This document shows, one piece after another, positions 1-8,381 of a DNA stretch of 62,485 nucleotides. The translations under genes were made by a program, and so were the position numbers. Where the stretch lies: the NCBI GenBank assembly GCA_018001695.1, contig JAGNHN010000015.1:1-62485 (forward strand). The letters run 5' to 3'. This stretch comes from Lentimicrobiaceae bacterium (GTDB taxonomy: Bacteria > Bacteroidota > Bacteroidia > Bacteroidales > JAGNHN01). The notes beneath the pieces are model-generated. The model ran no database searches and had not been told where the DNA came from. It saw nothing but the letters and a program-made list of their open reading frames with translations. Each line of letters begins with the position of its first letter. Within the stretch, counting starts at the first letter, position 1.

Positions 1-1
1 G

Positions 2-88
2 AAAAACGCTTCCAGATATGCTGAACAGGATCTAAGGGACAGGTGGGAATGGTACAAGGATAGATATCTCAAGAAGATAAAAAAATAA
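2..88 (+). CDS. C-terminal end of an unknown gene (cut by window edge)
   Basis: An open frame enters from the left edge and ends at TAA 86-88. The 28 visible residues are charged and aromatic (for example RDRWEWYKDRYLKKIKK). The stop lies 4 bp before the ATG of the next gene, so the two are probably co-transcribed. Too little remains to name a family. The highly charged tail suggests a small soluble protein, but a chance open frame cannot be excluded. Confidence 0.4.
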   Translation, partial: KNASRYAEQDLRDRWEWYKDRYLKKIKK

Positions 89-92
89 GGAA

Positions 93-314
93 ATGACGAA
101 CAAGGAGACCGTTGAACGAAACATAGGTTTGACATTCGATTTTGTAAATGAGCTAATTGAAAATCCTGCTCTGACAGAGAATCTGCCAGATGATTTTAAG
201 TTGGAGTTCATAGAAAAAGACTTCCCAACGCTTGAAAGGAAAGATGACACAAGGAAAGAACAGGAGACGAAAAAAAAGAGAGTCAAGGTTAGGAATACTT
301 TTGACTTCTTATGA
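93..314 (+). CDS. Small DUF5647-like protein of unknown function
   Basis: This is a 73-aa soluble protein without a signal peptide or membrane segment. The pattern ERNIGLTFDFV followed by NPALTENLPDDF (about residues 8-36) resembles what I recall of the DUF5647 family: short proteins that begin with a helix, then an ENLPDD-type turn, then a strand and a basic tail. The C-terminal third is rich in Lys, Arg and Glu. It starts 4 bp after the stop of the upstream fragment, so the two may form a small operon such as a toxin-antitoxin or accessory pair. That functional idea is only a guess from size and spacing. The family assignment is from memory. Confidence 0.6.
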   Translation: MTNKETVERNIGLTFDFVNELIENPALTENLPDDFKLEFIEKDFPTLERKDDTRKEQETKKKRVKVRNTFDFL

Positions 315-680
315 TCTATCTCTATCTCCATCCAACATTAGATTCTGTCTTTAATGATATTTTCTTTCTTGTCTGTATGTGTTAGGCATTATTAATCACG
401 TAATCGTTTCTATATCAATTCATAATCCCTAATTCCTAATTCCTGATTCCATTTGCTGATCGCTGTAAACTGATCGCTGACAACTGACCGCTGTAAACTG
501 ATCGCTGTCAAATTGGCGCGCATCATTAGCTTCGGGGTTATTTGCATGCACTCACAAAGTGAAAAAAACTACATTTGTTGACAATGCAATGTCTTGCGGA
601 GGCCATACTCAAGTGGTCACTGACGAGAAATGTTTGACAATCTGTGTCATGATATTTATTTCATACTCCTGAATAGTAGA
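315..680. other. Intergenic region without a gene
   Basis: I see no convincing gene in these 366 bases. The stretch from about 430 to 450 repeats the word AATTCC, and 456-511 is a 14-bp tandem repeat listed separately. A perfect match to the Bacteroidota -7 box (TACATTTG) lies at 570-577, about 100 bases before the chosen start of the next gene. The nearest TTG upstream (542-544) is 25 bases away, slightly too far for a standard -33 element. Confidence 0.5.
456..511. repeat. Four tandem copies of a 14-bp repeat
   Basis: The unit is CTGATCGCTGTAAA with small changes. Copies begin at 456, 470, 484 and 498 and differ at one to three positions. The period is not a multiple of three and no gene covers it. 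Similar short CTGATAA-like runs are common between genes in Bacteroidota genomes. No function is evident. Confidence 0.85.
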
Positions 681-1187
681 ATGGAAAAGATTAGTACTCA
701 AGTCAGCGAAACACTGCTGACGCTTTCAATAATCGTACTTATTGGGCAAGCTGCTTTCACACAACATTCCCTTAATGCCGCCGGAGGTGTAGTTTCCGGC
801 TCAGGCGGTAGTTGCTCGTTCTCTCTGGGGCAAATGGTTTACACCACGCATGCTGCTTCAACTGGTAGTATATCTCCAGGTGTTCAGCATCCCTATGAGA
901 TCTTTGTGACGGATGTGTCTGAGCTGGTGGAGGATTTGCAATGCGACATCCTCCCCAATCCTGCAAACACGGACTTATGGATATCCATTGGAGAGAGCTC
1001 AGGACAGTATTTTCATTACCAAATAATTGACGCTAAAGGCACTACATGTAATGAAGGCATGATAAGTCATGGCAAAACCCAAATCAGCCTGGCAGATTTA
1101 CAACCCGCAGTCTATTTTTTAAGGTTGGTTGATCCTCTGAGTAATTTACATAAAACATTCAAAATCATTAAACTTAGAGTAAGATGA
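681..1187 (+). CDS. Short secreted protein with T9SS type A C-terminal domain
   Basis: From the ATG at 681 this is a 168-aa protein. The open frame extends upstream to 630, but the later start puts a signal peptide first (hydrophobic LLTLSIIVLIGQAAF, cleavage near FTQ). A conserved segment NAAGGVVSGSGGSCSFSLGQ ending in GVQHPYEI follows. The last ~75 residues look like a type A sorting domain: ILPNPANTDLWI, then a YQIIDAKG strand, ISLADLQPAVYFLRL and a basic end. T9SS exports such proteins across the outer membrane and may anchor them. The stop overlaps the next start (ATGA at 1184-1187), so the two are translationally coupled. A clear paralogue with the same kind of neighbour lies at 21685-22173 on the other strand. 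Confidence 0.8.
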   Translation: MEKISTQVSETLLTLSIIVLIGQAAFTQHSLNAAGGVVSGSGGSCSFSLGQMVYTTHAASTGSISPGVQHPYEIFVTDVSELVEDLQCDILPNPANTDLWISIGESSGQYFHYQIIDAKGTTCNEGMISHGKTQISLADLQPAVYFLRLVDPLSNLHKTFKIIKLRVR

Positions 1188-2107
1188 AGAAGTTTATAGC
1201 ACTAAGCATTTGCTCGTTAATATGGATTACTGGTCTGGCACAGGCTCCTGAGAAGTTTAGTTACCAGGCTGTAATCAGGGATGCCGGCAATGCATTGATC
1301 AACAACCAGCAGGTTGGGTTGCGCATCAGTATCCTGCAGGGTAGCATTTTTGGCGCTTCTGAATTCGTAGAAACCCACAACACCACAACCAATGCCAATG
1401 GGCTAGCCACGCTGGAGATCGGATCAGGTACGACCATTTTTGGAAATATGGGGAATATCAATTGGGGAAACGGGCCCTATTTCATCAAGACGGAGGTTGA
1501 TCCGACCGGAGGTTCAGCCTATTCCATTCAGGGAACGAGCCAGCTATTAAGTGTGCCTTATGCTTTACATGCCAAAACAGCTACATCTGTGACCGGGGCT
1601 TCAGGCTTCAGCCATTATATTGGGGAACGATACCAGGGTGGGGTCATTTTTCATTTGTGGCGCGACAGCCTGGGAGTAGAGCATGGACTTATCCTAGCAA
1701 CCACAGATCAAAGTACCGGCCAGGCATGGAGCAATGTGACCTCAACCATGATAGGTGCTCCCGCTCAGAGCACCTGGGATGGGCTTGCCAATTGCAGCGC
1801 CATTATTTCTCAGCCCGGACATACAAACAGTGCAGCCCGTTTGGGCCTGGACCTGGTACAGGCCGGCTTTAACGACTGGTACCTGCCTTCCGTGGATGAA
1901 TTAAGCCTGTTGTGGCAGAACCGATTTAACGTCAACAAGACGCTTAGCACCATACCAGGCGCCACACAGCTTCCTTTCTCTGCCCACTACTGGAGCAGTA
2001 CCGAAGGAAGCGCCATAAGCGCCTGGTACTTCAGCTTTTACGTCGGGCATGCTTGGTACGATAATAAAAGCTACCAGGCATCCGTGCGTGTTATCAGGGG
2101 ATTCTGA
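1184..2107 (+). CDS. Secreted surface protein: YQA-type N-domain plus DUF1566/Lcl C-terminal domain
   Basis: This 307-aa protein begins with a signal peptide (MKKFIALSICSLIWITGLAQ). Residues ~21-130 form a domain common in Bacteroidota surface proteins: FSYQAVIRDAGN, LRISILQG, GPYFIKTEVDPTGG and QLLSVPYALHA. It is nearly the same as the N-domain of the protein at 20378-21643. Residues ~145-307 resemble DUF1566 (Legionella collagen-like C-terminal domain), which has a C-type-lectin-like fold: GGVIFHL, DWYLPSVDELSLLW, HYWSSTEGS, then an aromatic stretch ending VRVIRGF. No lipobox or sorting domain is visible, so it is probably held at the surface by a partner, perhaps the short T9SS protein encoded immediately upstream with a 4-base overlap. 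The C-terminal ~40 residues recall variable regions of retroelement target proteins. Confidence 0.8.
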   Translation: MKKFIALSICSLIWITGLAQAPEKFSYQAVIRDAGNALINNQQVGLRISILQGSIFGASEFVETHNTTTNANGLATLEIGSGTTIFGNMGNINWGNGPYFIKTEVDPTGGSAYSIQGTSQLLSVPYALHAKTATSVTGASGFSHYIGERYQGGVIFHLWRDSLGVEHGLILATTDQSTGQAWSNVTSTMIGAPAQSTWDGLANCSAIISQPGHTNSAARLGLDLVQAGFNDWYLPSVDELSLLWQNRFNVNKTLSTIPGATQLPFSAHYWSSTEGSAISAWYFSFYVGHAWYDNKSYQASVRVIRGF

Positions 2108-2356
2108 TAGTACAGTTAATTTTTGTCCAATAGAATAACGCTTTGTCCAGAATAAGAATGTTTTTTTGGTTGTCCTCCGCTTGTATTAGGAAGTTATTGA
2201 TGTACATACAAGTCCTTCGCAGCTTTATGCAATATCTTTGCAAACCAGAGTTAAATCAGAGTGCTTTCTATTGACTGGCTGAAAGGTAAATGAAAGCTGC
2301 TAAGAGTAAGTATTAGATGTTTATTTTGGGAGTTTCGGACGAAAAAAGGTGAAAGC

Positions 2357-3112
2357 ATGACAGAAACATTGATAAGAGTTATAAGATTGATAAGCTTATA
2401 CGGTTATCGTGGGGTATTAATATACTTCCGGTTAAGAAAAGGAAGATCCGCAGTGATAAACTTGCCTGGAATAAAACACACGATCAAGATTAGAGGAGGT
2501 ACAAGTGATTTGGCAATTTTTAATCAGATATTTGTTAACAAAGAGTATGAATTTGATTTGAATTTCAAACCTGAATTTATAATTGATGCCGGTGCAAATA
2601 TAGGATTATCAGCTGTTTATTTTACAAATCGTTTTCCAGAAGCATCTATTGTCGCCATTGAACCGGAGAAGGCAAATTTCGATTCTCTTAAGCGAAATAC
2701 CGGCGATTATCCCCGTATATATTGCTTAAAACTGGCCTTATCAAATACTCCTGGAAAAACCGTGAAGGTTATGGATGGAGGCAATTCTGAGTCAGGATAT
2801 ATGACCCAGGATGCAGGCGAACCTATTGGTGAAATTGTTGATATAGCTGAAACGACCACGATTGATCAGTTAATGGATCAATATAGACTATCATACATTG
2901 ATCTCCTTAAAATAGATATTGAAGGGAGCGAAAAGGAGTTATTTAGTTCCAATTATGAAAGGTGGCTTCCGAAGACAAGATGCTTAGTTGTTGAAACGCA
3001 TGATAGAATGAAACTTGGTTGTTCGAAAAGCCTTTTCGATGCACTTCGGCACTATGATTTCTCCTGCACTCCTCATGGCGAGAATCTGGTGTTTACCAAC
3101 AATAACCTATAG
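2357..3112 (+). CDS. FkbM family methyltransferase
   Basis: A 251-aa SAM-dependent methyltransferase of the FkbM type, which methylates hydroxyl groups on sugars or polyketides. The SAM-binding motif DAGANIGLSAVYF lies at ~77-89, the acidic ribose-binding strand IEPEK at ~101-105, and the family hallmark LLKIDIEGSE at ~183-192. There is no signal or membrane segment, so it acts in the cytoplasm, probably on a nucleotide-linked or lipid-linked sugar of the surface glycan made by this cluster. It is the first gene of the cluster and is followed by a gene on the opposite strand, so it is probably transcribed alone. The region is AT-rich compared with 9868-12405, as is usual for variable glycan genes. 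Confidence 0.9.
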   Translation: MTETLIRVIRLISLYGYRGVLIYFRLRKGRSAVINLPGIKHTIKIRGGTSDLAIFNQIFVNKEYEFDLNFKPEFIIDAGANIGLSAVYFTNRFPEASIVAIEPEKANFDSLKRNTGDYPRIYCLKLALSNTPGKTVKVMDGGNSESGYMTQDAGEPIGEIVDIAETTTIDQLMDQYRLSYIDLLKIDIEGSEKELFSSNYERWLPKTRCLVVETHDRMKLGCSKSLFDALRHYDFSCTPHGENLVFTNNNL

Positions 3113-3260
3113 TAGATGAGAATTTCTCATACAAATGATTATCAGGTAGTATATCAAACTATTAATGTGAAGTTTTATAATCATCACTAGCGTATAGAAA
3201 GAATATAACAAATCATGTTGAATCAATATTTACATTGTAATGAAGTCAGGATATTATCAA

Positions 3261-4334
3261 CTATCCTTCTATGTCCTTAAATGCGTTGCGCCACATTTCG
3301 ACAAATGCATTATTTGAAAAGTATTTGTTGAATAGCGATTTATTCTGAGTTTGTTTCTCTACGTCAAAACTAATAAACTCGGAGAATGTCAAATTGCGAA
3401 TAGATCCCGTGTCAAAGACGTAAAATCCCTTGTCCTTTAAAAATTTATATGGAGTTGTCTCTGCTCGCATATAGACCTTTTTGCCTAGATTTAACATTCC
3501 CAGTACATTACCTAAGCCAGCTTGAACTTCATAATTCAGGATAACAACAGAAGTACGCTTTAACAAATCAGCATACTGCTCAGGCGGAATAAAATCTAAT
3601 AGTGGTCTGAATTTTTCATCGAAGATTCCATAACCATGAGCAATCACGCGTTTTATATAATCATCGTCTCCACCATATGAAAGTGGACAAAGTAGTTGTA
3701 AGTCCTCTGATGCATATTTAGACAGGATGTCAAAAATCTCATTATGTTTATTCGCTGCCCAGGCGGAATTCCCTGTTAGTATTCTATAAATGTTATCCTG
3801 GTTAGTATCCGCTACATCGATGTTATCCCCTCCTGCAGGCAAAGGATAGAAAACGTAATATCTCTTACCCACGGGTCGATATCGCATTTGCAATAGTTCC
3901 CAATCACCATCAATGAAAACGAAGAAAGAATGCATTCTTCTAATTAGTATTCTTCTGATTGACTCGAAGACCTTTTCTTTAGTTCTTTTGCTTTTCGTAA
4001 AGCCCCAATGTAGATCATAACCCCATACAATCCACGTTGTTTTACTCATAAGATTGTTCATAATGAGCCAATATAGCAAGACTGGACCTGAAGAAAAGTA
4101 ATGGAAGTAAATATGATCAGCTCGGATTAAATAAGGGTGAAGTACTTTAATAAAGACAGGGAAATCGGGAATGAATATTATTCTAAGGTCCTCAAGGCCA
4201 ATAAGAATGTTTTCAGGTGGTTTATGTTGTCTAAATACAAAAATGCAGGAGTTAATATCGAAGTTAGCCTTATAGAAATGAAGGAACTTCAATGAATATG
4301 GACCAATCTTGGTGAATAAATGTATAAACTTCAT
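3261..4334 (-). CDS. WecF-like glycosyltransferase (GT56, 4-acetamido-fucosyl/fucosyl transferase family)
   Basis: This 357-aa protein resembles the GT56 family, whose model member WecF transfers N-acetylfucosamine to the undecaprenyl-linked intermediate of enterobacterial common antigen. Motifs I recognise: WGYDLHW (~110), LTGNSAWAANKHNE (~190), CPLSYGGDDDY (~215), YGIFDEKFRPLLDFIPPEQY (~235) and GLGNVLGMLNLGKKVYMR (~275). It has no membrane segments and should act at the inner face of the cytoplasmic membrane on a lipid-linked oligosaccharide. It is the only gene on the minus strand in the 2.4-17.8 kb glycan cluster. The true donor sugar cannot be read from the sequence. Confidence 0.82.
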   Translation of the reverse strand: MKFIHLFTKIGPYSLKFLHFYKANFDINSCIFVFRQHKPPENILIGLEDLRIIFIPDFPVFIKVLHPYLIRADHIYFHYFSSGPVLLYWLIMNNLMSKTTWIVWGYDLHWGFTKSKRTKEKVFESIRRILIRRMHSFFVFIDGDWELLQMRYRPVGKRYYVFYPLPAGGDNIDVADTNQDNIYRILTGNSAWAANKHNEIFDILSKYASEDLQLLCPLSYGGDDDYIKRVIAHGYGIFDEKFRPLLDFIPPEQYADLLKRTSVVILNYEVQAGLGNVLGMLNLGKKVYMRAETTPYKFLKDKGFYVFDTGSIRNLTFSEFISFDVEKQTQNKSLFNKYFSNNAFVEMWRNAFKDIEG

Positions 4335-4496
4335 CGATAGACTTATTGCCGCTGCTTATTTTGATATACCTCAAAACGTAATAGATGTAATAATCGGAGG
4401 TGTATAAATGACATACTACCCATTGCATCAGAAGAACAAAAATAAGTAATAGTTTTGCAAGAATGGGTTCTGGAGTCTATAATCTCCTCCAATGTT

Positions 4497-6032
4497 ATGC
4501 TAGCATCAATAAAGTCATCGATTAAGCACTCCATGGTTTATGGCCTGGGAACGCTGGCGAGCAAACTGGTGGGCTTCATTCTGATCCCGCTATATACCAC
4601 CTATTTCAGTATTGCTGATTATGGCATAATTGGGCTCGTAGAGGTTTCGTCAACTGCTATCATCTCGATCTTTGGTCTTGCGCTTTACCAGGCCCTTTAT
4701 CGTTGGTATTGGGACCAGGCGTTCCTCAACAGGCAAGGTTCTATATTCTTTACCATACTGGCTTTCCTTGCTGCTGTGGGGTTCATCATTAATCTCATGG
4801 CCTGGACATTTGATGAAATGATCTCGGCTTCCTTGTTTGGCCATCCAGGTCATCAAACCCTGGTTAGGTTATTCTTTGCCGCATCGGGTCTGCAGATTCT
4901 TATTGTTGTGATCTCAACTGTCATGCAATTGCGACAGCAGTCTTTGATCTTTACACTAACCAGTCTGGCAATGCTACTTGTACAACTTGTACTAACCCTG
5001 ATCTTGATCATTGTATATGGAATGGGAATCGAAGCCATTTACTATGCCCAGGTCGCTGGGTCTTTGGTCTATCTCATTTTAGCAGCCAGGTTTACAAAAA
5101 AGCATCTCGATTTGCGGTTTGAGAAGACCATCCTCCACGATATGCTCATTTTTTCTTTCCCCTTAATCATTAGCAACATTGCAGCATTAGTGCTTTCATT
5201 GGCAGATAGATACCTGTTAAGGGTATACAGCACGATGGACGACCTGGGTGTTTATCAGTTTGGCTACAAGATTGCCAATACTCTTCAGGTATTGGTGGTT
5301 AGTTCTGCTGGCATGGCACTTACACCTCTTAAGTTCATGAAAATGAATGACCCAGATGCAAAACGATTCTATTCAAAGATTCTGACCTATTCAGCCTTTG
5401 TTCTAATGTTCCTGGTTCTCTTTGTGACACTTTTTGGTTTTGAAATTGTTAAGGTTCTAGCAAAGAATAAAGAGTTTTGGCCATCCTCTCTGATAATTCC
5501 AGTAGTTTCTTTCGGTATCTTCTTTGGAATGTTAAAGGATAATGCGCTTATCGGTCTTCAAATCATAAAGAAGACGAAAGTAATAAGCTTGATTTTAATG
5601 CTAATTGCGTCATTCAGCCTTCTGCTCAATTGGATAATAATACCGACTTATGGTTCGGAAGGTGCTGCATGGGTCTTCCTTGCTTCTCAAATAGTATTCT
5701 TCATCGCTAGCTATCTGTCCTCACAAAAGGTGTATCCAGTACCCTATGAGAGTAAGAAGTTGTTAATGTTAATAGGGATAGGCTTAGTATTTTGGATTCT
5801 CTCCTACACAATTCACCCATTCCCGTTGGCTCTACGTCTTTTGATAAAATTTGCGATGTTACTTTCCTTTCCTTTTATTCTATTATTATTTAATTTCTAT
5901 GATCAAATAGAACTAATGCATATCCGAAATGGTGTAAAGAAATGGAGTAATCTTCGTGAATTGAAAAGAAATGTTTTGGCAGTAGTGAATAGGAAAAGGG
6001 ATCAGGCTGGGAGTAATTCAAATGACATTTAG
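4497..6032 (+). CDS. Wzx-type polysaccharide flippase (MATE/MOP superfamily)
   Basis: From the ATG at 4497 this is a 511-aa membrane protein. An earlier in-frame ATG at 4455 would add 14 residues that look less like the family start. It begins IKSSIKHSMVYGLGTLASKLVGFILIPLYT, the standard opening of oligosaccharide flippases, and has about a dozen hydrophobic segments with the family's spacing. A charged tail of about 40 residues follows the last one. The family moves undecaprenyl-linked oligosaccharide repeat units from the inner to the outer face of the cytoplasmic membrane. It sits in a cluster of sugar-modifying enzymes. A second unrelated-looking flippase is encoded at 56748-58232. Confidence 0.9.
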   Translation: MLASIKSSIKHSMVYGLGTLASKLVGFILIPLYTTYFSIADYGIIGLVEVSSTAIISIFGLALYQALYRWYWDQAFLNRQGSIFFTILAFLAAVGFIINLMAWTFDEMISASLFGHPGHQTLVRLFFAASGLQILIVVISTVMQLRQQSLIFTLTSLAMLLVQLVLTLILIIVYGMGIEAIYYAQVAGSLVYLILAARFTKKHLDLRFEKTILHDMLIFSFPLIISNIAALVLSLADRYLLRVYSTMDDLGVYQFGYKIANTLQVLVVSSAGMALTPLKFMKMNDPDAKRFYSKILTYSAFVLMFLVLFVTLFGFEIVKVLAKNKEFWPSSLIIPVVSFGIFFGMLKDNALIGLQIIKKTKVISLILMLIASFSLLLNWIIIPTYGSEGAAWVFLASQIVFFIASYLSSQKVYPVPYESKKLLMLIGIGLVFWILSYTIHPFPLALRLLIKFAMLLSFPFILLLFNFYDQIELMHIRNGVKKWSNLRELKRNVLAVVNRKRDQAGSNSNDI

Positions 6033-6196
6033 CATGCTTTGCATTACTGAAAATGAGAATGAGTTGATTTTACTTATATTGCTCAATACTGTATTTAAGT
6101 TTGGCGCACCTGACAAAGGTTGATAGATTGAAGGTCAGACTTTTCCTCAGTTTGAAATGTATATGAAGTTTAAACAGTGCAAAAAACATCTAGTTT

Positions 6197-8167
6197 ATGT
6201 GTGGTATTGCCGGGGTTTATCATGTTGATGGTAGAAGTGTAGAAAACTTACACCTCATGAAAATGACCAACCTTGTCCGGCACAGAGGACCGGATGATGA
6301 AGGTTATGTTCTAATTAATACCTCTGATAATAACCATAAGGTCCTTTGCGGAAGTGATACTGTACCTGGGAAAAGGGAGGATAGCAACGCGATTCTTGGT
6401 GGATATAAAGGTAACCTGGGAATGGGTTTCAGGCGTTTATCCATTTTGGATCTGACAGAATCTGGTCATCAGCCAATGGGGTTATACGATGGTGCCTACT
6501 GGATTGTGTTTAATGGCGAAGTGTATAATTACCAGGAGATCAGAAAGGAACTTATTCAGTTGGGCATCAGCTTTCATTCTGATACCGACACTGAGGTGAT
6601 ATTGCAGGCTTACGTCATGTGGGGTGTTTCTTGTCTCAAAAAGTTTAATGGCATGTTTGCGTTTGCTATCTGGGATAGTGGAAATGGCAGGTTGTTCTGT
6701 GCACGCGATCGCAGGGGGGTTAAGCCTTTTTATTATCATTTTGATGGCAAGAGTTTTTACTGGGCTTCAGAAATAAAACAGCTTGTCTTTTCTGGACTTA
6801 TTACGGCCGAGCCGGATCCGGGTAACATTGCAAATTACCTGCTTTCTGCGCGCCTCAATATAGATAAGGAAACGTTCTTCCGTGGGATCAAGGAATTGGT
6901 GCCCGCTTGTTTTTTAATTATTGAAAATGGACAGTTGCAGCTTCATAAATACTGGGATGTAGATACTGCTAATGAAATCGCTGGCTTCAAGGATGCTGAT
7001 TATGCTGATATGTTCAGAGAAATCTTCACGGATGCTGTCCGGTTGAGGCTGCGAAGTGATGTGCCTCTGGGAATATCATTGAGTGGGGGTTTAGATTCAA
7101 GTTCTATCGCCTGCGTTGCAAGCTCGATTATTACGAATCCAATTAAGACTTTTTCTGTCTACTACACGGGAGGCAGAGAATTTGATGAACGAGAGTATAT
7201 CGATGAGATACTTAAGAATGGTAACTTCTCTGCTATAATGCATCATGGTGATAATCAGGTTACATGGGATGAACTGATGCGCTTTTTCTATCATCAGGAT
7301 GAGCCTACCATGAGTGCAAGTCCTTTCTCAGCTTATCGTAATCACCAAAACATACGCAAAAATGGTATCGTGGTGGTTTTAAACGGGCAAGGGGGTGATG
7401 AATTACTGGCCGGGTATCATACTTATTTCAAGTACTATTATTTGGATCTTATCAGGCAGGGAAAATTCAAAAAACTGATTCAGGAATATCAGAGTTATAC
7501 AAGACATTTTAATCCAGGAATAAAGGATTCTTTTGGGCTCTTTGCAAAAATACTTCTGAGAATAGTGTTAAGTGACCAAACATTAAAAAGGTTTGAGTAT
7601 CATGATACTTCCAATAAGCAGTTCTATAATAGGCAGTTGTTCTCTGAGCGCAAAGCAGTTATCCTTGAAAACAAGTTCCGATCATCACTCAAGAACTCCT
7701 TGTATAATACCTTGACGCATTCATCTATTCCCCACCTCCTTCATTGGGAAGATCGGAATTCTATGGCATGGTCCGTTGAAAGCAGGGTCCCCTTTCTTGA
7801 TTACAAGTTGATTGAATTAGTTTTTTCAATGCCAGATTCGTTGAAGATCAGAGGTCCAGTAACCAAGTTTGTGCTGCGCGAGTCAATGAAGGGGATACTT
7901 CCGGAGAAAGTCAGAACAAGGATGGATAAGGTCGGATTTGCTACACCTACGGATTTATGGATGAATGAGCTACTTAAGGATCAGATCATGGATGTCTTTG
8001 AATCGGCTTCGTTTAGAGGGAGAAATGAATTCAATGCCGCAGAAATAGCGAAGAGGTACCGTATATCACCACAAAAATTCAAACCCAATGAGATATGGCG
8101 CATCTTTTCCTTAGAAATGTGGTACAGGATTTTCATTGATCGATCCCTTGGTTATCCGGACATTTAA
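6197..8167 (+). CDS. asnB: AsnB-type glutamine-dependent asparagine synthase / amidotransferase
   Basis: A 656-aa class II glutamine amidotransferase. The nucleophile Cys2 follows the start directly (MCGIAGVYHVDG), and RHRGPDDEG (~30), GFRRLSILDL and FNGEVYNYQEI (~105) form the glutaminase domain. The synthetase domain carries the ATP pyrophosphatase loop SLSGGLDSSSIA (~293-304) and NGQGGDELLAGY (~395-406). Residues ~45-70 hold an insertion absent from the second copy at 14796-16736. Family members either make asparagine or amidate sugar carboxylates. Its place among glycan genes suggests the second role here, as with other AsnB-like proteins in O-antigen loci. That is an inference from context. 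Confidence 0.9.
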   Translation: MCGIAGVYHVDGRSVENLHLMKMTNLVRHRGPDDEGYVLINTSDNNHKVLCGSDTVPGKREDSNAILGGYKGNLGMGFRRLSILDLTESGHQPMGLYDGAYWIVFNGEVYNYQEIRKELIQLGISFHSDTDTEVILQAYVMWGVSCLKKFNGMFAFAIWDSGNGRLFCARDRRGVKPFYYHFDGKSFYWASEIKQLVFSGLITAEPDPGNIANYLLSARLNIDKETFFRGIKELVPACFLIIENGQLQLHKYWDVDTANEIAGFKDADYADMFREIFTDAVRLRLRSDVPLGISLSGGLDSSSIACVASSIITNPIKTFSVYYTGGREFDEREYIDEILKNGNFSAIMHHGDNQVTWDELMRFFYHQDEPTMSASPFSAYRNHQNIRKNGIVVVLNGQGGDELLAGYHTYFKYYYLDLIRQGKFKKLIQEYQSYTRHFNPGIKDSFGLFAKILLRIVLSDQTLKRFEYHDTSNKQFYNRQLFSERKAVILENKFRSSLKNSLYNTLTHSSIPHLLHWEDRNSMAWSVESRVPFLDYKLIELVFSMPDSLKIRGPVTKFVLRESMKGILPEKVRTRMDKVGFATPTDLWMNELLKDQIMDVFESASFRGRNEFNAAEIAKRYRISPQKFKPNEIWRIFSLEMWYRIFIDRSLGYPDI

Positions 8168-8381
8168 TACAAGCGCATGGATGAGTTGAGAACTACTTTA
8201 TCTCAAAAATAGATTAATATAATAAGATGGAGCGCCATCCCAGTGTCGGAAAGTCGGGGTTTGGTCATCTTCTTTGTATGTAATCCTGATAATTCTGGTA
8301 ATTTTGATTTTTCTAGTGAACTGTTTGGTTCAGATTCCAATTTTAGTGATCACTTTCACAGGATAAATCCTTCACAAGCCT

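Noticed and set aside
681..2107. Complete diversity-generating retroelement
   Set aside because: No reverse transcriptase, accessory protein or template repeat was found in the window; only the target-like C-terminus is seen.
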